The notes: a model not told the origin generated them from the sequence alone. DNA of 64,000 nucleotides from Streptomyces sp. NBC_00239 (GCF_036194065.1 NZ_CP108095.1:434001-498000); one strand, 5' to 3'. Positions 8,591-21,464 are shown, counted from the stretch's first letter. Numbers and translations are program-made.

Positions 8591-9094
8591 TCATTGCTGA
8601 CGCAGGCGCCGGATCGGTTTCAGGGCGAGACCCGTGATCCCCGCAACGCAGCTACCCACCGCGCACACCGCCGCGGCGAGCGTGGCCCCTTGGGCGTCGG
8701 CGAGTGCGCCGAGCGCGTTGTTGCCCACCACCAGCGCCAGACTCTGAACGAGCACCAGCAACGCCTGCATCCTGGCCAGGTGGGTGTCCGGGAAATCGGT
8801 CAGCACCAGAGGACCGATATGGCAGGCGAACATCCCGGAACCCGCACCGACGACGGTTCCTCCGGCCACGGCCACGGCCACGGCGGCTGTCTCGGCCGGG
8901 GCCACTGCGATGATTCCCGGCGCCAGGAGACCCTCCCCACGAGGGGACCAGCAGCAAGGTGCGCGGAAGGGTGACCGGGCGATGGTCCGGGTGCCGATGC
9001 CCTGGTCGCCGCTGTTGCGGAGCCGGAGGCCAGCGTCGAGGAAGAGGAAGCCGTTGTCGCGGCGCCAGAAGGGCCCCGCGTTCTTCGACTCCAT
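8591..9094 (-). pseudogene. MFS transporter collapsed by a large internal deletion
   Basis: An open frame of 167 codons starts at an ATG with AGGAAG a few bases before it. Its first 35 residues (PFWRRDNGFLFLDAGLRL, SGDQGIG) look like the N-terminus of a major-facilitator drug or siderophore exporter. Its last 110 residues (GPLVLTDFP, LARMQALLVLVQSLALV, NNALGALAD) look like the final helices of the same kind of protein. A full transporter is about 400 aa, so about 250 central residues are missing, and the joining segment is hydrophilic and meaningless. The frame is open but cannot encode a working transporter. This is recognition by eye; an alignment would settle the join. Confidence 0.6.
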
Positions 9095-9212
9095 CAGGTC
9101 TTCCTCTGCTTCGACTGGTGGCGATGATGATCGCCCGAAGCCGCACGGAGGCCGTCGTCCATCGTGACGTCGCCCCCCCGGTGCAGCGGTCCCGCTGTGG
9201 CCCCGAGTGGCT

Positions 9213-9392
9213 TCAGCTGGATGTGGGGGTGGGGGCGACGCCGAGGGCGCTGCCCAGCCGGGCCACGACAGCGGAGTAGTCGGTGTCACCCTTCATGAGG
9301 GCGGTCTGGGCTTTGGTGACCTGGGCGGCATCGTTGGCGGTGGCAGCGGTGAGGCACTCGGTCGCGCCCTGCCGCAGACTCGTGAGCGCCGA
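9213..9392 (-). pseudogene. C-terminal remnant of an unidentified protein
   Basis: A protein-like tail of about 60 residues (SALTSLRQGATECLTAATAN, later KGDTDYSAVVARLGSALG) ends in a stop at 9213. The upstream part of the frame is low-complexity and not protein-like. It resembles the C-terminus of a small secreted or lipoprotein-type actinobacterial protein. It has lost its start and is probably dead. Low certainty. Confidence 0.3.
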
Positions 9393-9990
9393 GCCCGCTC
9401 CACCGCCCACCGCCCTCCCGCGCGTTTCCGCCTGCCACCCCGCGCCGCCCGCGCACCCGCCCACGCCCACGCCCCAAGCAGCCCAACAGCGCGTGCAGTT
9501 GGACTCCGCGGCGGTAGCGCGACCAGTCCCCGGTCGAGCTCCTCGGCGACCTCGCCGGCGGTGGGAGTACGCCTGGGCCGGCCGCCCTTCAGGACCCCCC
9601 GCAGTTCACCCGCTTCGACGGGCTGTTGCAGGTCGACCTGTGCGCCGAGCGCTTCGGCAGCCTGCACCCCGAAAATGCGCAGGAAGTCTTCAAGGATTCC
9701 GAATTGGTCTTCGCTGCGGTCGACGGCACCTGGAGCGCCCTGGAGCCGTGGACCCCGTGGCCGGGCCCGGTCGGCCTCCTGGCCTCAGCACGGGCCGACA
9801 CCGCGGACAGGAACGCCCCGGCTGTCCGAGGCGTCACGGGCGGGACCTCCATCCGCTGTCGTCCCGGGCGGCGGCAGTCAACGGAGCCCACCCCGCGGCG
9901 ACATCGAGCACGTCGGTGACCGGGGCCGTGGCAGCGACCTTCTGCATCGGACTCTCCTTCGATTCCACGTTTCCGATGGGCAAAACGCTA
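9393..9990. other. degenerate stretch without a supported gene
   Basis: Several short frames on both strands carry protein-like bits, for example plus-strand FTRFDGLLQVDLCAERFG near 9606-9660, but none has a credible start, ribosome site or family match. Together with the collapsed MFS gene beside it, this looks like a zone of gene decay. Confidence 0.35.
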
Positions 9991-10114
9991 CGTTGCATTC
10001 ACTAAATATTCAATGCTCGCGTTGCGCAGAATCACAATTAAGGCAGCTCAGAGCCCACAAATCGTTGCAACAACTCTGGCGACTAATGCAACGAAGACGT
10101 CCATACGTTGCAAT
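9990..10114. promoter_or_regulatory. AT-rich region with four CGTTGCA motifs
   Basis: CGTTGCA or its complement TGCAACG occurs at 9991, 10063, 10087 (reverse) and 10107, with an imperfect GTTGCGC at 10021. The third and fourth copies form a loose dyad. The segment is far more AT-rich than its surroundings. Repeated copies of one short motif upstream of the ProP-type transporter suggest an operator for a dedicated regulator. The regulator is not identified. Confidence 0.45.
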
Positions 10115-10489
10115 GAGCTGAGCGTGAACGCTATGCCGGGGAGGCGGCGCCCGTGTCTTCGCTGTTGCGCTCCGCTGGCGCCCCCGTTCGCCGCCGGCGC
10201 CGTACGCACTCCTCGGGAGCGGGGACCGGCTGCGGGGTGGGTCTCGCCGGCCCGGCCGACGGTCACGGTGCGTGAGCGGTGGTCGGGACATGCGCCGGTG
10301 AGGGCGGAGGCTACCGGGCTCGGGGGCGCTCGTCACGCCCGGTGTCCGGCATGCCCGTACCGGGACCAAAGACCCTGTGGACGACAGGGCCGGAAGTCCT
10401 GCCATGCGGGACCTTCGGCGGTCGGCGACCCCGCGCCGAGAGGCTTTGGTGTACGGAGCCTCTTTGCAGTCGTCACGAAAGGTAACCTC

Positions 10490-11911
10490 GTGGACCCCGC
10501 CAATATCACGGTGACCGACGAACGGGCGGTGAAGCGTGCCGTCAAGGCCACAGCCCTCGGAAACGCGATGGAGTGGTTCGATTTCGGGGTGTACAGCTAC
10601 CTCGCCGTCACTATCGGAAAGGTGTTCTTCCCATCGGGGAACGCCACAGCGCAAATCCTCGCGTCCTTGGCGGCCTTCGCCGCGGCCTTCCTGGTCCGGC
10701 CGCTGGGCGGCATGTTCTTCGGCCCGCTCGGTGACCGCGTGGGCCGGAAGAAGATCCTCGCCCTCACCATGATCATGATGGCGGCGGCGACGCTCGCCAT
10801 CGGCCTGATCCCCGGCTACGCCACGATCGGCGTGTGGGCGCCGGCCCTGCTGGTGCTGTGCCGCATGGTGCAGGGCTTCTCCACGGGCGGCGAGTACGGC
10901 GGTGCCGCAACGTTCATCGCCGAGTACGCCCCTGACCGCCGCCGCGGCTTCTGGGGCAGCTTCCTGGAATTCGGCACGCTCGTCGGCTACATCGCCGCGG
11001 CCGGCCTGGTCACCGGGCTGACGCTGCTGCTCGGCGACGCCGTCATGCTGGAATGGGGCTGGCGGCTGCCGTTCCTGATCGCGGGTCCGCTGGGGCTCGT
11101 CGGCCTGTACCTGCGACTCAAGCTGGACGAGTCGCCCGCGTTCCGGGAACTGGAGGGCCGCACGGCCGGCGCGCCGGTCGAGAAGGTGCCGCTGCGCAAG
11201 GTCCTGTTCGCCGATCCCCGGGCGCTGGCGCTGTGCGTGGCGCTGGTCGCCGCGTTCAACATCACCGACTACATGCTGCTGTCGTACATGCCGACGTACC
11301 TGTCCACTCTCGGCTTCGACGAGACCGGCGGCCTGTTGTCGATCGTCGCCGTCATGCTGGTGCTGCTCGCCCTGGTCAACCTGGTGGGCCGGCTCTCGGA
11401 CCGTGTGGGTCGCCGTCCGGTGCTCATCGGCGGCTCCGCCGCGTTCGTGGTCCTGGCCCTCCCCTGCTTCCTCCTCATCCGCCAGGGCAGCCCGGTCGCC
11501 GTGTTCACCGGCCTGCTCGTCCTCGGCCTGGCCTTGGTCACCTACCTGGGGGCGATGAGCTCCACGCTGCCGGCGCTCTTCCCGACCCGGACCCGCTACG
11601 CCTCGCTCTCCTTCGGATTCAACGTCTCGGTCTCGCTGTTCGGCGGCACCACCCCGCTGGTCGTGGCCGCCCTGATCGACGCCACCGGCGAGGACCTGAT
11701 GCCCGCGTACTACACCATGCTGGCCGGTCTGGTCGGCTTGATCGCGGCGGTGCTGATGGCGGAGACGGCGGGCCGCCCGCTGCCCGGCTCCCCGCCGTCG
11801 GTGTCCACTCCCGCCGAGGCCGCCGAACTCGCCGCGGCACTCTCCCGCCCGTCCGGCGCCACCCGCGTCCCCCGGCAGAGCGGCCGCGGCGCCACCACCG
11901 CCCGCTCCTGA
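10490..11911 (+). CDS. MFS metabolite:H+ symporter, ProP type
   Basis: The product is 473 aa from the GTG at 10490, chosen because GAAAGG lies 7 nt ahead and the protein then begins at the family N-terminus. It shows twelve hydrophobic segments. Hallmarks are GNAMEWFDFGVYSYLA in helix 1, GPLGDRVGRKKIL in loop 2-3, RMVQGFSTGGEYGGAATF in helix 4-5 and LSDRVGRRPVLI in loop 8-9. These place it in the metabolite:proton symporter family with ProP (proline/betaine), ShiA and KgtP. The substrate is a small zwitterion or organic acid and cannot be fixed. A long leader (about 380 bp) with the repeated CGTTGCA motif precedes it. Confidence 0.88.
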   Translation: MDPANITVTDERAVKRAVKATALGNAMEWFDFGVYSYLAVTIGKVFFPSGNATAQILASLAAFAAAFLVRPLGGMFFGPLGDRVGRKKILALTMIMMAAATLAIGLIPGYATIGVWAPALLVLCRMVQGFSTGGEYGGAATFIAEYAPDRRRGFWGSFLEFGTLVGYIAAAGLVTGLTLLLGDAVMLEWGWRLPFLIAGPLGLVGLYLRLKLDESPAFRELEGRTAGAPVEKVPLRKVLFADPRALALCVALVAAFNITDYMLLSYMPTYLSTLGFDETGGLLSIVAVMLVLLALVNLVGRLSDRVGRRPVLIGGSAAFVVLALPCFLLIRQGSPVAVFTGLLVLGLALVTYLGAMSSTLPALFPTRTRYASLSFGFNVSVSLFGGTTPLVVAALIDATGEDLMPAYYTMLAGLVGLIAAVLMAETAGRPLPGSPPSVSTPAEAAELAAALSRPSGATRVPRQSGRGATTARS

Positions 11912-11957
11912 ACCGGCCGTCGGCGTGGCCGGGAGCACGATGACGCGGCCGACGCAC

Positions 11958-11993
11958 AAGAGGCGGTGACCGGCCACCCGGTCACCGCCTCTT
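11958..11993. terminator. strong bidirectional hairpin
   Basis: A 16-bp perfect stem (AAGAGGCGGTGACCGG and its complement) with a 4-base loop lies between the convergent symporter and metalloprotease genes. This position is expected for a shared terminator. Confidence 0.8.
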
Positions 11994-12021
11994 CGCGCAC
12001 CCTCGTTCAGCGCCGCGGGGG

Positions 12022-13689
12022 TCAGGCCTTGACGTTCACCCCCGCCCACGCGGCGGCAACGGCCTGGGCCTCGGCGCTGTTCGCGCCGTAGAGGTCGGCG
12101 GCTGCCTTCAGGGTGCCCTCACGGGCACCGCGGTAGTCGGTGGTGGAGGTGAAGTACGTGGTCAGCGCCCTGTACCAGATCTGCACCGCCTTGTCGCGGC
12201 CGATGCCGGCGACCGTGGAGCCGTCCACGGTCGGGCTGTCGTAGTGCACGCCATTGATGTCCTTCGCGCCGCTTCCCTCGGACAGCAGGTAGAAGAAGTG
12301 GTTGGCGACACCTGACGAGTAGTGGACGTCGAGGTTGCCGACGCCGGCGCTCCAGTAGTCGGCCGAACCGCGGCCGTCCTTGCTCGGCTTGTCCTGGTAG
12401 CGCAGCGGCTTTCCGTTGCCGAAGATGTCGATCTTCTCGCCGAGCAGGTAGTCGCCCTGGTCCTGGGCGTTCTTCGCGTTCCACTCCACCGCGGTGCCGA
12501 AGATGTCCGAGGTGGCCTCGTTCAGGCCGCCGGACTCGCCGGAGTACTGCAGGTTCGCGGTGGCGGAGGTGACGCCGTGGCTGAACTCGTGGCCGGCCAC
12601 GTCGAGTTGGGTCAGCGGGTGCTGGTTGTTCGCGCCGTCGCCGTAGGTGATGGTGAAGGACTGGTCGTCCCAGAAGGCGTTCTGGTACGCCTTGCCGTAG
12701 TGGACCCGGGAGACCGGGGCCCGGCCGTCGTTCTTGATGCCGTTGCGGCGCAGGACGTTCTTGTAGAAGTCCCAGGTCTGGGCGGCGCCGTAGGCCGCGT
12801 CCACGGCGGCCGTCTGGTTGTCGGCGGGGCTGCCGGTGCCCCACTTGTTGTCCGCGTCGGTGAAGACCGCGCCCTTGCCGCTCGTACGGTGCTTGAGGTC
12901 GACGGTGCTGGATCCGCCGCGCACACTGTCGACGAGGGTGTAACCCGTCGACGACGTCGTGGTGTTCAGGCCGACGGTACCGCTGTACTGGCTGAGGCCG
13001 GTGCCGGCCGCGGCGGCCCGGGAGCCCACCGGCCCGGCGGCCCCCGAGCCGACCCCGGGGGTGATGCCGCCGGCTATGTCGTTGATCAGCTGGATCTCGA
13101 ACAGCTTCCTGCCGGTGTTGGCGTCCGTGATGACGCGCAGGCGGCTCGGGGTGACACCGTCGTGCCGGGTGCCGGTGACGACCGTCTCGTAGGCGAGGAC
13201 GGGCTTGCCCTTGGCGGCCCAGATGACCTTGCGGGGGGCCTCGGCGTCGGCAGCACCCGTGGTCTTCGCGGCCTTGGCGGCCTTGAACGCGGCGGACTTG
13301 GCGGCGGTCGGGGTCAGCTTCGGGGTGACAGAGGCGACCTTGATGGTGGTCTTGACGGCCTTGGTGACGTCGGCGACGGCGCCGTCGGCGGCACGGTGGA
13401 CTATGAGGTCGCCGCCCAGGACCGGAAGGCCCGCGTAGGTGCGCTCGTAGCGGGTGTGGACCGTGCCGTCGGCGTCCTTGACGACGTCCTTGACGACCAG
13501 CCTCTCCTTGGCGCCGAGACCGAGCGACCGGGCGGTGGCCGCGACGGAGGTGCCCTCGTGGCGCTCCGTGGCTGCACCCGCCGACGCGGTGGCGGCACCG
13601 GTGGCGAGCAGGGTGCCGGTGAGGACGACGGCGCCGGACGTGAGGGCGAGACGGCGCGCCCGGCCGGCGGTGGGGGAAAGCGGAGACAT
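12022..13689 (-). CDS. secreted M4 neutral metalloprotease (thermolysin/griselysin type)
   Basis: The product is about 555 aa from an ATG with GGAGAAA ahead. Order: signal peptide (1-38, ending ATASAGA); FTP and PepSY-type propeptide (about 45-205); M4 catalytic domain (about 230-555). The zinc site is HEFSH (H367, E368, H371) with E391 in GGLNEATSD as the third ligand. The C-terminal helical half carries DVHYSSGVANHFFYLLSEGS, with the transition-state His. It is made as a zymogen and degrades extracellular protein. The pattern is that of actinobacterial griselysin-like enzymes and appears intact. Confidence 0.93.
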   Translation of the reverse strand: MSPLSPTAGRARRLALTSGAVVLTGTLLATGAATASAGAATERHEGTSVAATARSLGLGAKERLVVKDVVKDADGTVHTRYERTYAGLPVLGGDLIVHRAADGAVADVTKAVKTTIKVASVTPKLTPTAAKSAAFKAAKAAKTTGAADAEAPRKVIWAAKGKPVLAYETVVTGTRHDGVTPSRLRVITDANTGRKLFEIQLINDIAGGITPGVGSGAAGPVGSRAAAAGTGLSQYSGTVGLNTTTSSTGYTLVDSVRGGSSTVDLKHRTSGKGAVFTDADNKWGTGSPADNQTAAVDAAYGAAQTWDFYKNVLRRNGIKNDGRAPVSRVHYGKAYQNAFWDDQSFTITYGDGANNQHPLTQLDVAGHEFSHGVTSATANLQYSGESGGLNEATSDIFGTAVEWNAKNAQDQGDYLLGEKIDIFGNGKPLRYQDKPSKDGRGSADYWSAGVGNLDVHYSSGVANHFFYLLSEGSGAKDINGVHYDSPTVDGSTVAGIGRDKAVQIWYRALTTYFTSTTDYRGAREGTLKAAADLYGANSAEAQAVAAAWAGVNVKA

Positions 13690-14123
13690 GCGGTTTCTCC
13701 AGAGGTACGTGGGGAGTCGGACGGCGTTGCCGCCCACCTGTGCAAGGAACTGCCTTGCTGGGCAGGGACACAACCAGTCCGTCGCGCACATGTCACCCGG
13801 CACAAAAGGGGGTTCGGACGCCCATGCCGGATTTGCGACCCACCTCTTCACAGGAAGGACAAGATCCCGATACGCGCCGACACGAATGACACAAGACTTC
13901 GCAACACGAGTGAACATCCGCACGGCGTGCGCGAGTCGCACGCGACACCGAACGCCCGCACGCCGCACGTCGCACTCCGCACTCCGCACTCCGCACTCCG
14001 CACTCCGCACTCCGCAACGCGCCTCCCCGGGCTGTCCACAGGCGGAATCCGGCCGTTCTGTGTGTTCTCCAGCCCGATCAGGACAGGTCCGGCAGGATGT
14101 CGGTCCGGACGAAAGGGGCGGGG
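13690..14123. other. non-coding gap with divergent promoters
   Basis: These 434 bases separate the metalloprotease from the divergent FAD monooxygenase. The half near the protease is AT-richer and probably promoter DNA. The remainder contains a 7-bp tandem repeat, listed separately. No small gene was seen. Confidence 0.45.
13974..14015. repeat. six tandem copies of ACTCCGC
   Basis: Six perfect 7-bp units lie head to tail in the gap, preceded by a degenerate copy. Because the unit is 7 bp and lies outside genes, copy number is free to vary by slippage. It is about 110 bp upstream of the monooxygenase start and may sit in its leader. Confidence 0.85.
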
Positions 14124-15356
14124 ATGCGCAGCGGCGGTTCGATCGCGGTGGTCGGCGGGAGCATTGCGGGCTGCGCGTTCGCTTCGGTGGCGGCGCGCGC
14201 GGGGGCCGACCGCGTCGTGGTCCTCGAACGCACCGGCGGCCGGTTGGCGGACCGGGGCTTCGGCCTGTGCATCCACGACGACCGGGCCGCCGAACTCTCG
14301 GCGGTCGGCACGCTGCCCCCGGGCATCGCCGCCCACCCGCTGACCCGGCGCCGATGGGTGGTGCGCGACGGCGACACGGCCGCGGGCACACTCTTCTGGG
14401 AGCAGCCGTTCCCCTTCCACTCCTATCACTGGGGCCTGCTCTGGCAGGGGCTACGGGGGGCGATGCCTGACTCCGTGGCCTACCGGCAGGGCGCCGCGGT
14501 CACGGCGGTGACCGGCGCCGCCGACCGGCCCGAGCTGCGGCTCGCCGACGGCACGTCCGACCACCACGACCTGGTCATCGGCGCCGACGGCTACCGGTCC
14601 GTGGTCCGCGAGGCCGTCGCCGCGGGCTCCCGCCCCCAGTACGCCGGATACGTCTGCTGGCGCGGCCACTTCGATGCCCGGCGCATGGAAGGGCTCGGGA
14701 GGGGCGGGCCCGGGACGGACGTCTCGCCCGCGGACGCGGTCACCACCGTCTGCTTCCCGGGCGGCAGCTGCGTCATCTACCGCATCCCCGGCCCGGGGGG
14801 CACCCGCGTGAACTGGGTCCTGTACGCCGTCCCCCCGCAGGACGGCACGCTGCGCTTCGACGACCCCACCAGCTTCCCGGCCGGCCACGTCACCCCGGGC
14901 CTCGCGGCAGGCCTGTCGGAGCTGCTCGACCGCGAGTTCCCCCCGTACTGGGGCCGGCTGCTCGCGCTCACCCCGCCCGAGGACACCTTCGTCCAGCCCA
15001 TCTACGACCTCCGGACGCCCCGCACGGCCGCCGGACGCGTACTGCTCGCGGGCGACGCCGCCTCCGTGGTCCGCCCGCACAACACGAGCGGTGTGGCCAA
15101 AGCTCTCCAGGACGCGACCGCGTTCGGGGCGGCCTGGCGTACCGCCCCGTCCTGGGACCGCCTCGTATCGGACTACCAGGCCGCCCGGGGCCCGGCCGGC
15201 CACGAACTGGTGGCCCTCGCCCGCCGCCTCGGGCACGCCCAGGTGGAACAGACCCCCGACTGGGCCGCGATGAGCCCCGGCCGCGCCGAGAGTTGGTGGC
15301 GGGACGTGCTGGCCGGGGCGCCCGACATCGGGGGTCGACCCCTGGGCGGTGGCTGA
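14124..15356 (+). CDS. FAD-dependent monooxygenase (PHBH-type)
   Basis: The product is about 410 aa from ATG 14124, preceded by GAAAGGGG; an in-frame ATG at 14097 is also possible. Residues 6-35 are the FAD dinucleotide site (IAVVGGSIAGCAFASVAARA, ending VVVLER). The second FAD motif is GRVLLAGDAASVVRP, with GD contacting the ribityl chain. The middle is the substrate domain of class A aromatic hydroxylases. It would hydroxylate a small aromatic or similar molecule with NAD(P)H and O2. It lies directly before the cluster but on the opposite strand, facing kamA, so membership in the pathway is open. Confidence 0.85.
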   Translation: MRSGGSIAVVGGSIAGCAFASVAARAGADRVVVLERTGGRLADRGFGLCIHDDRAAELSAVGTLPPGIAAHPLTRRRWVVRDGDTAAGTLFWEQPFPFHSYHWGLLWQGLRGAMPDSVAYRQGAAVTAVTGAADRPELRLADGTSDHHDLVIGADGYRSVVREAVAAGSRPQYAGYVCWRGHFDARRMEGLGRGGPGTDVSPADAVTTVCFPGGSCVIYRIPGPGGTRVNWVLYAVPPQDGTLRFDDPTSFPAGHVTPGLAAGLSELLDREFPPYWGRLLALTPPEDTFVQPIYDLRTPRTAAGRVLLAGDAASVVRPHNTSGVAKALQDATAFGAAWRTAPSWDRLVSDYQAARGPAGHELVALARRLGHAQVEQTPDWAAMSPGRAESWWRDVLAGAPDIGGRPLGGG

Positions 15357-15484
15357 GCCGGGCGGGAGCGCCTCCGACGTGCCTCCCGGGGCGAGCGCCG
15401 ACTGGGCCCGGAAAACCGGGAAGCCAAGACGCGAGGCAGCGCTCGTTCGGCTCCTCTTCACCCTCGTACTCGCTGGTCTCCGCT

Positions 15485-16813
15485 TCACTTTCCGTCAGGC
15501 GCGAGGAGCGCGGCGGCGATATCGGCGGGAGTACCGGCTTCGAGTCTGAGCTGGTCGATCCAGGAGGCGGTGCTCGAATAATGTGCGCGGAACGGACGTC
15601 CGACCAGCAGAGGGTCGCGGGCCTGAAGCAGGCGGAGCTGGAAGTACGTGTCGCGTTCCGCGTGCTCGATTCCGTCCACGACCACTTTGCCCGCAGTGGC
15701 GGACATCACCGGTCCACGAACGGTGCGGGCGAGACCGGGGAGGTTGGCGTAGGCGTTCCGGAAGATGTCGAATGCCTGGGCGAGCGGGACCTTGAAGTAG
15801 TCGTGAGGGCCGGTGTCGCGTTCAACGAACAGGTAGTAGGGAACGACTCCGGCCGAAAGTTCGGCACGCCACAACTCGGCCCAGGTGCGGGCATCGTCAT
15901 TGACGTGAGCGATCAAGGGCGCCTGGCCGTAGACGAGCGCGCCGGTGGAGCGAATGCGGGCCAGAGCCCGGCGGACGAGGTCGGTTTCGAGTTCCCGGGG
16001 GTGGCTGAAGTGCGCCATCAGGGCGAGGTTCCGGCCGGAGGCCACGATGTCCTCGAAGAGGCGGAGCACGTCCTCGGCGTCCTTGTCGGTGGTGAAGCGC
16101 TGCGGCCAGTAGGCGAGGGACTTGGTGCCGATGCGAAGGGTGCGGATCGAGTCCACCCGCAGCATGGGCATGAGGTGGTCGCGCAGCCTGGCGGTGGACA
16201 TCACCATGGGGTCGCCACCGGTGACCAGGACATCGCCGACTTCCGGGTGCCGGCGAAGGTAGGCGATCAGCTGCTCGGGGCCGGGTGCGGCGAAACGCAG
16301 GTCGGCGTCTCCGACGAACTGAGCCCAGCGGAAGCAGTACGTGCAGTAGGCGTGACAGCTCTGGCCGTTCGCCGGGAAGTACAGGACGGTCTCCCGGTAC
16401 TTGTGCTGGACGCCGGCCAACGGTACGCCGTCGAGGTGGGGGACGTTCAGTTCCTTCTGCCCGGACGGGTGGGGGTTGAGCCGTGCCCGGATCCCCTGGA
16501 CGACACCGGCGATCCGGGATTTCGGCGCCCCTTCGTCGAGGAGGTTCGCCAGCTGCCGCTCGTCCTCGGCCGCGAGCATCCCGCGCTGCGGGAAGACCAT
16601 CTGGAAGATGGGGTCTCCTGGAACGTCCCGCCAGTCCACGAGGTGGGACAGCACGTAATCATTGACCCGGAACGGCAGCACCAGGGACAGTCTGCGCACG
16701 GTCTCCCGGATCTCATCGGAAAGTCCGAAACGAGCAGCTATCTCGTCGATCTGGCGTGGGCCACGGGCAAGGAACCTCGCCGACTGAACCGGTTCGAGTG
16801 CGGACGTCAGCAT
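15485..16813 (-). CDS. kamA: KamA-family radical SAM 2,3-aminomutase
   Basis: The product is 442 aa, the length of lysine 2,3-aminomutases. The cluster C153-x3-C157-x2-C160 (in QSCHAYCTYCFRW) binds the 4Fe-4S/SAM centre. K376 in SATAGKVVVDG is placed like the PLP lysine. D306 (AHVNDDA) and D333 (FVERDTG) fall where lysine aminomutase holds the substrate side-chain amine, which favours a basic substrate such as lysine over glutamate; this is an alignment by eye. It lies 178 bp downstream of dpgC on the same strand, and GGTGGAG precedes the ATG. It may supply beta-lysine or another beta-amino acid to the assembly line, but could be an unrelated neighbour. Confidence 0.8.
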   Translation of the reverse strand: MLTSALEPVQSARFLARGPRQIDEIAARFGLSDEIRETVRRLSLVLPFRVNDYVLSHLVDWRDVPGDPIFQMVFPQRGMLAAEDERQLANLLDEGAPKSRIAGVVQGIRARLNPHPSGQKELNVPHLDGVPLAGVQHKYRETVLYFPANGQSCHAYCTYCFRWAQFVGDADLRFAAPGPEQLIAYLRRHPEVGDVLVTGGDPMVMSTARLRDHLMPMLRVDSIRTLRIGTKSLAYWPQRFTTDKDAEDVLRLFEDIVASGRNLALMAHFSHPRELETDLVRRALARIRSTGALVYGQAPLIAHVNDDARTWAELWRAELSAGVVPYYLFVERDTGPHDYFKVPLAQAFDIFRNAYANLPGLARTVRGPVMSATAGKVVVDGIEHAERDTYFQLRLLQARDPLLVGRPFRAHYSSTASWIDQLRLEAGTPADIAAALLAPDGK

Positions 16814-16991
16814 CAGAAAACTCCACCCATCCTCTGCATACGCGCTCCCATAGCGCTGAAACCTTTCGCTGCGCGTTCGGCACCCTGCGCGCCGCGGACA
16901 TCGGGCACGCGGTGTCTCTGCCGGTGTGCACGGCCGTCGCCCGGCGACCGGCGGTCGGGGCCGTGCGTCGTCGGCTCCTCGACCGGGCCCA

Positions 16992-20147
<3,156 letters not shown>

Positions 20148-20151
<4 letters not shown>

Positions 20152-21464
20152 TGTGCCGCCCGCCCGCTCTGTTCGGCGACGAAGGCCGCCAGCCGGTCCA
20201 GGCCGTCCTCGATCTCGTCGTGCGACAGATGGCTGAAGGACAGCCGTATCCGGCGGCGCGGCTCGTCATCGCCGTAGAAATGGTGCATCGGGGTGAAGAG
20301 CACCCGGTGGGTTCGGGCGCAGTGCTCCAGCAGACGGTCATCCGCTGCGAAGGGAAGGGTGAGGCACAGGAAGAAGCCCCCCGTGGGGGTGTTCCAGCGC
20401 ACCGGAGGGTCCGTGCCCGGGGGGAACCGGGCCGTGAGCCCGGCGAGCACCGCGTGCAGGTTCCCGCGGTACACCTCGGCTTCCCGGACGTTGGCGCGGC
20501 GCATGCTGCACCCGTGCTCCAGCAGCTTCCCGCCGATGACCGCCTGCGCGAGCGGGGAGGTGTTGACGCTCAGCACACTTTTGATCTTCGCCAGCTCGTC
20601 GGCCAGCACGGTCGTGCCGCCGTCCGGCCCCGCCACCCGCTGGTCGGCGACGGCGAACCCGACCCGTGCTCCCGGCACTCCGGACTTGGCGTAGGACCCC
20701 AGGTAGACGACGCTGCGCCGGCGGTCCAGCGCCTTCAGCGTCGGGAGCCGCTCCGCGTCGCCGTGGAAGATCCCGTACGGGTTGTCCTCCAGGAGCAGGA
20801 AGTCCAGTTCCGACGCCAGCCGCAGCAGGGTCCGCCGCGCCTCCAGGTCGAGGCTGACCCCGGTGGGGTTGGTGAAGTCGGGGGTCAGATAGCAGGCGCG
20901 CGGCCGCAGCCCACGGCCCCGGGCGCGCTCCACGACCGACCTCAGATCGTCGAAGTCGACACCGCCCGGGGCCGACTTGACCGGCAACAGCGCCATGTCG
21001 GCCAGCTGCGCGGCCCCGTAGGCACCGATGTAGGTGGGCGGTACGACGAGCAGGGCGTCCCGGTCCGTGCTGCGCAGGGCGCGCAGTGTGAGGTACAGGG
21101 CCTCCTGGCAGCCGACCGTGACCACGATGGATTCGGGGTCGACGGTGATGTCCTCGTCCACGAGGAGGTTCCGGGCGATCAGCTCGTGGATGATCCCCTT
21201 GGTCCTCCCGTACTGCAGGAGGGTGCGCAGGACGCGGGTCTCGTCGGATCCGGTCGTGGTCAGCAGGTGCTCGCGGTACGTCTCCAGGTGGCGGTGCACC
21301 GCGTCGAGGTCGAAGAAGCCCTCGTAGGGGCGCCCCGCCGCGAAGGAGATCGCATCGGGGTACCGGTGCGCGACCTCGTTGAGGAAGTTCATGGACTCGC
21401 TGATGGGCGACCGCAGGGAGCCGTGCAGCTCCGTCAGGTCCAGCTCTGCCGCGTCCGCTTTCAA
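20148..21464 (-). CDS. hpgT: HpgT, phenylglycine aminotransferase
   Basis: The product is 438 aa if translation begins at the TTG at 21464, which overlaps the previous stop as TTGA and restores the family N-terminus (ELHGSLRSPISESMNFLNEV). Fold type I PLP enzyme: FTNPTGVSL, LLLEDNPYG (D227, pyridine nitrogen) and GSYAKSG (K260, Schiff base). It converts 3,5-dihydroxyphenylglyoxylate to (S)-3,5-dihydroxyphenylglycine, usually with tyrosine as amino donor. No hydroxymandelate genes (HmaS, Hmo) are present, so it should serve Dpg only, not Hpg. Confidence 0.92.

Noticed and set aside
9471..9990. Transposase or recombinase remnant suggested by fragments such as GRPRRTPTAGEVAEELDR on the minus strand
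   Set aside because: The match is too short and no inverted repeats or catalytic residues are seen.
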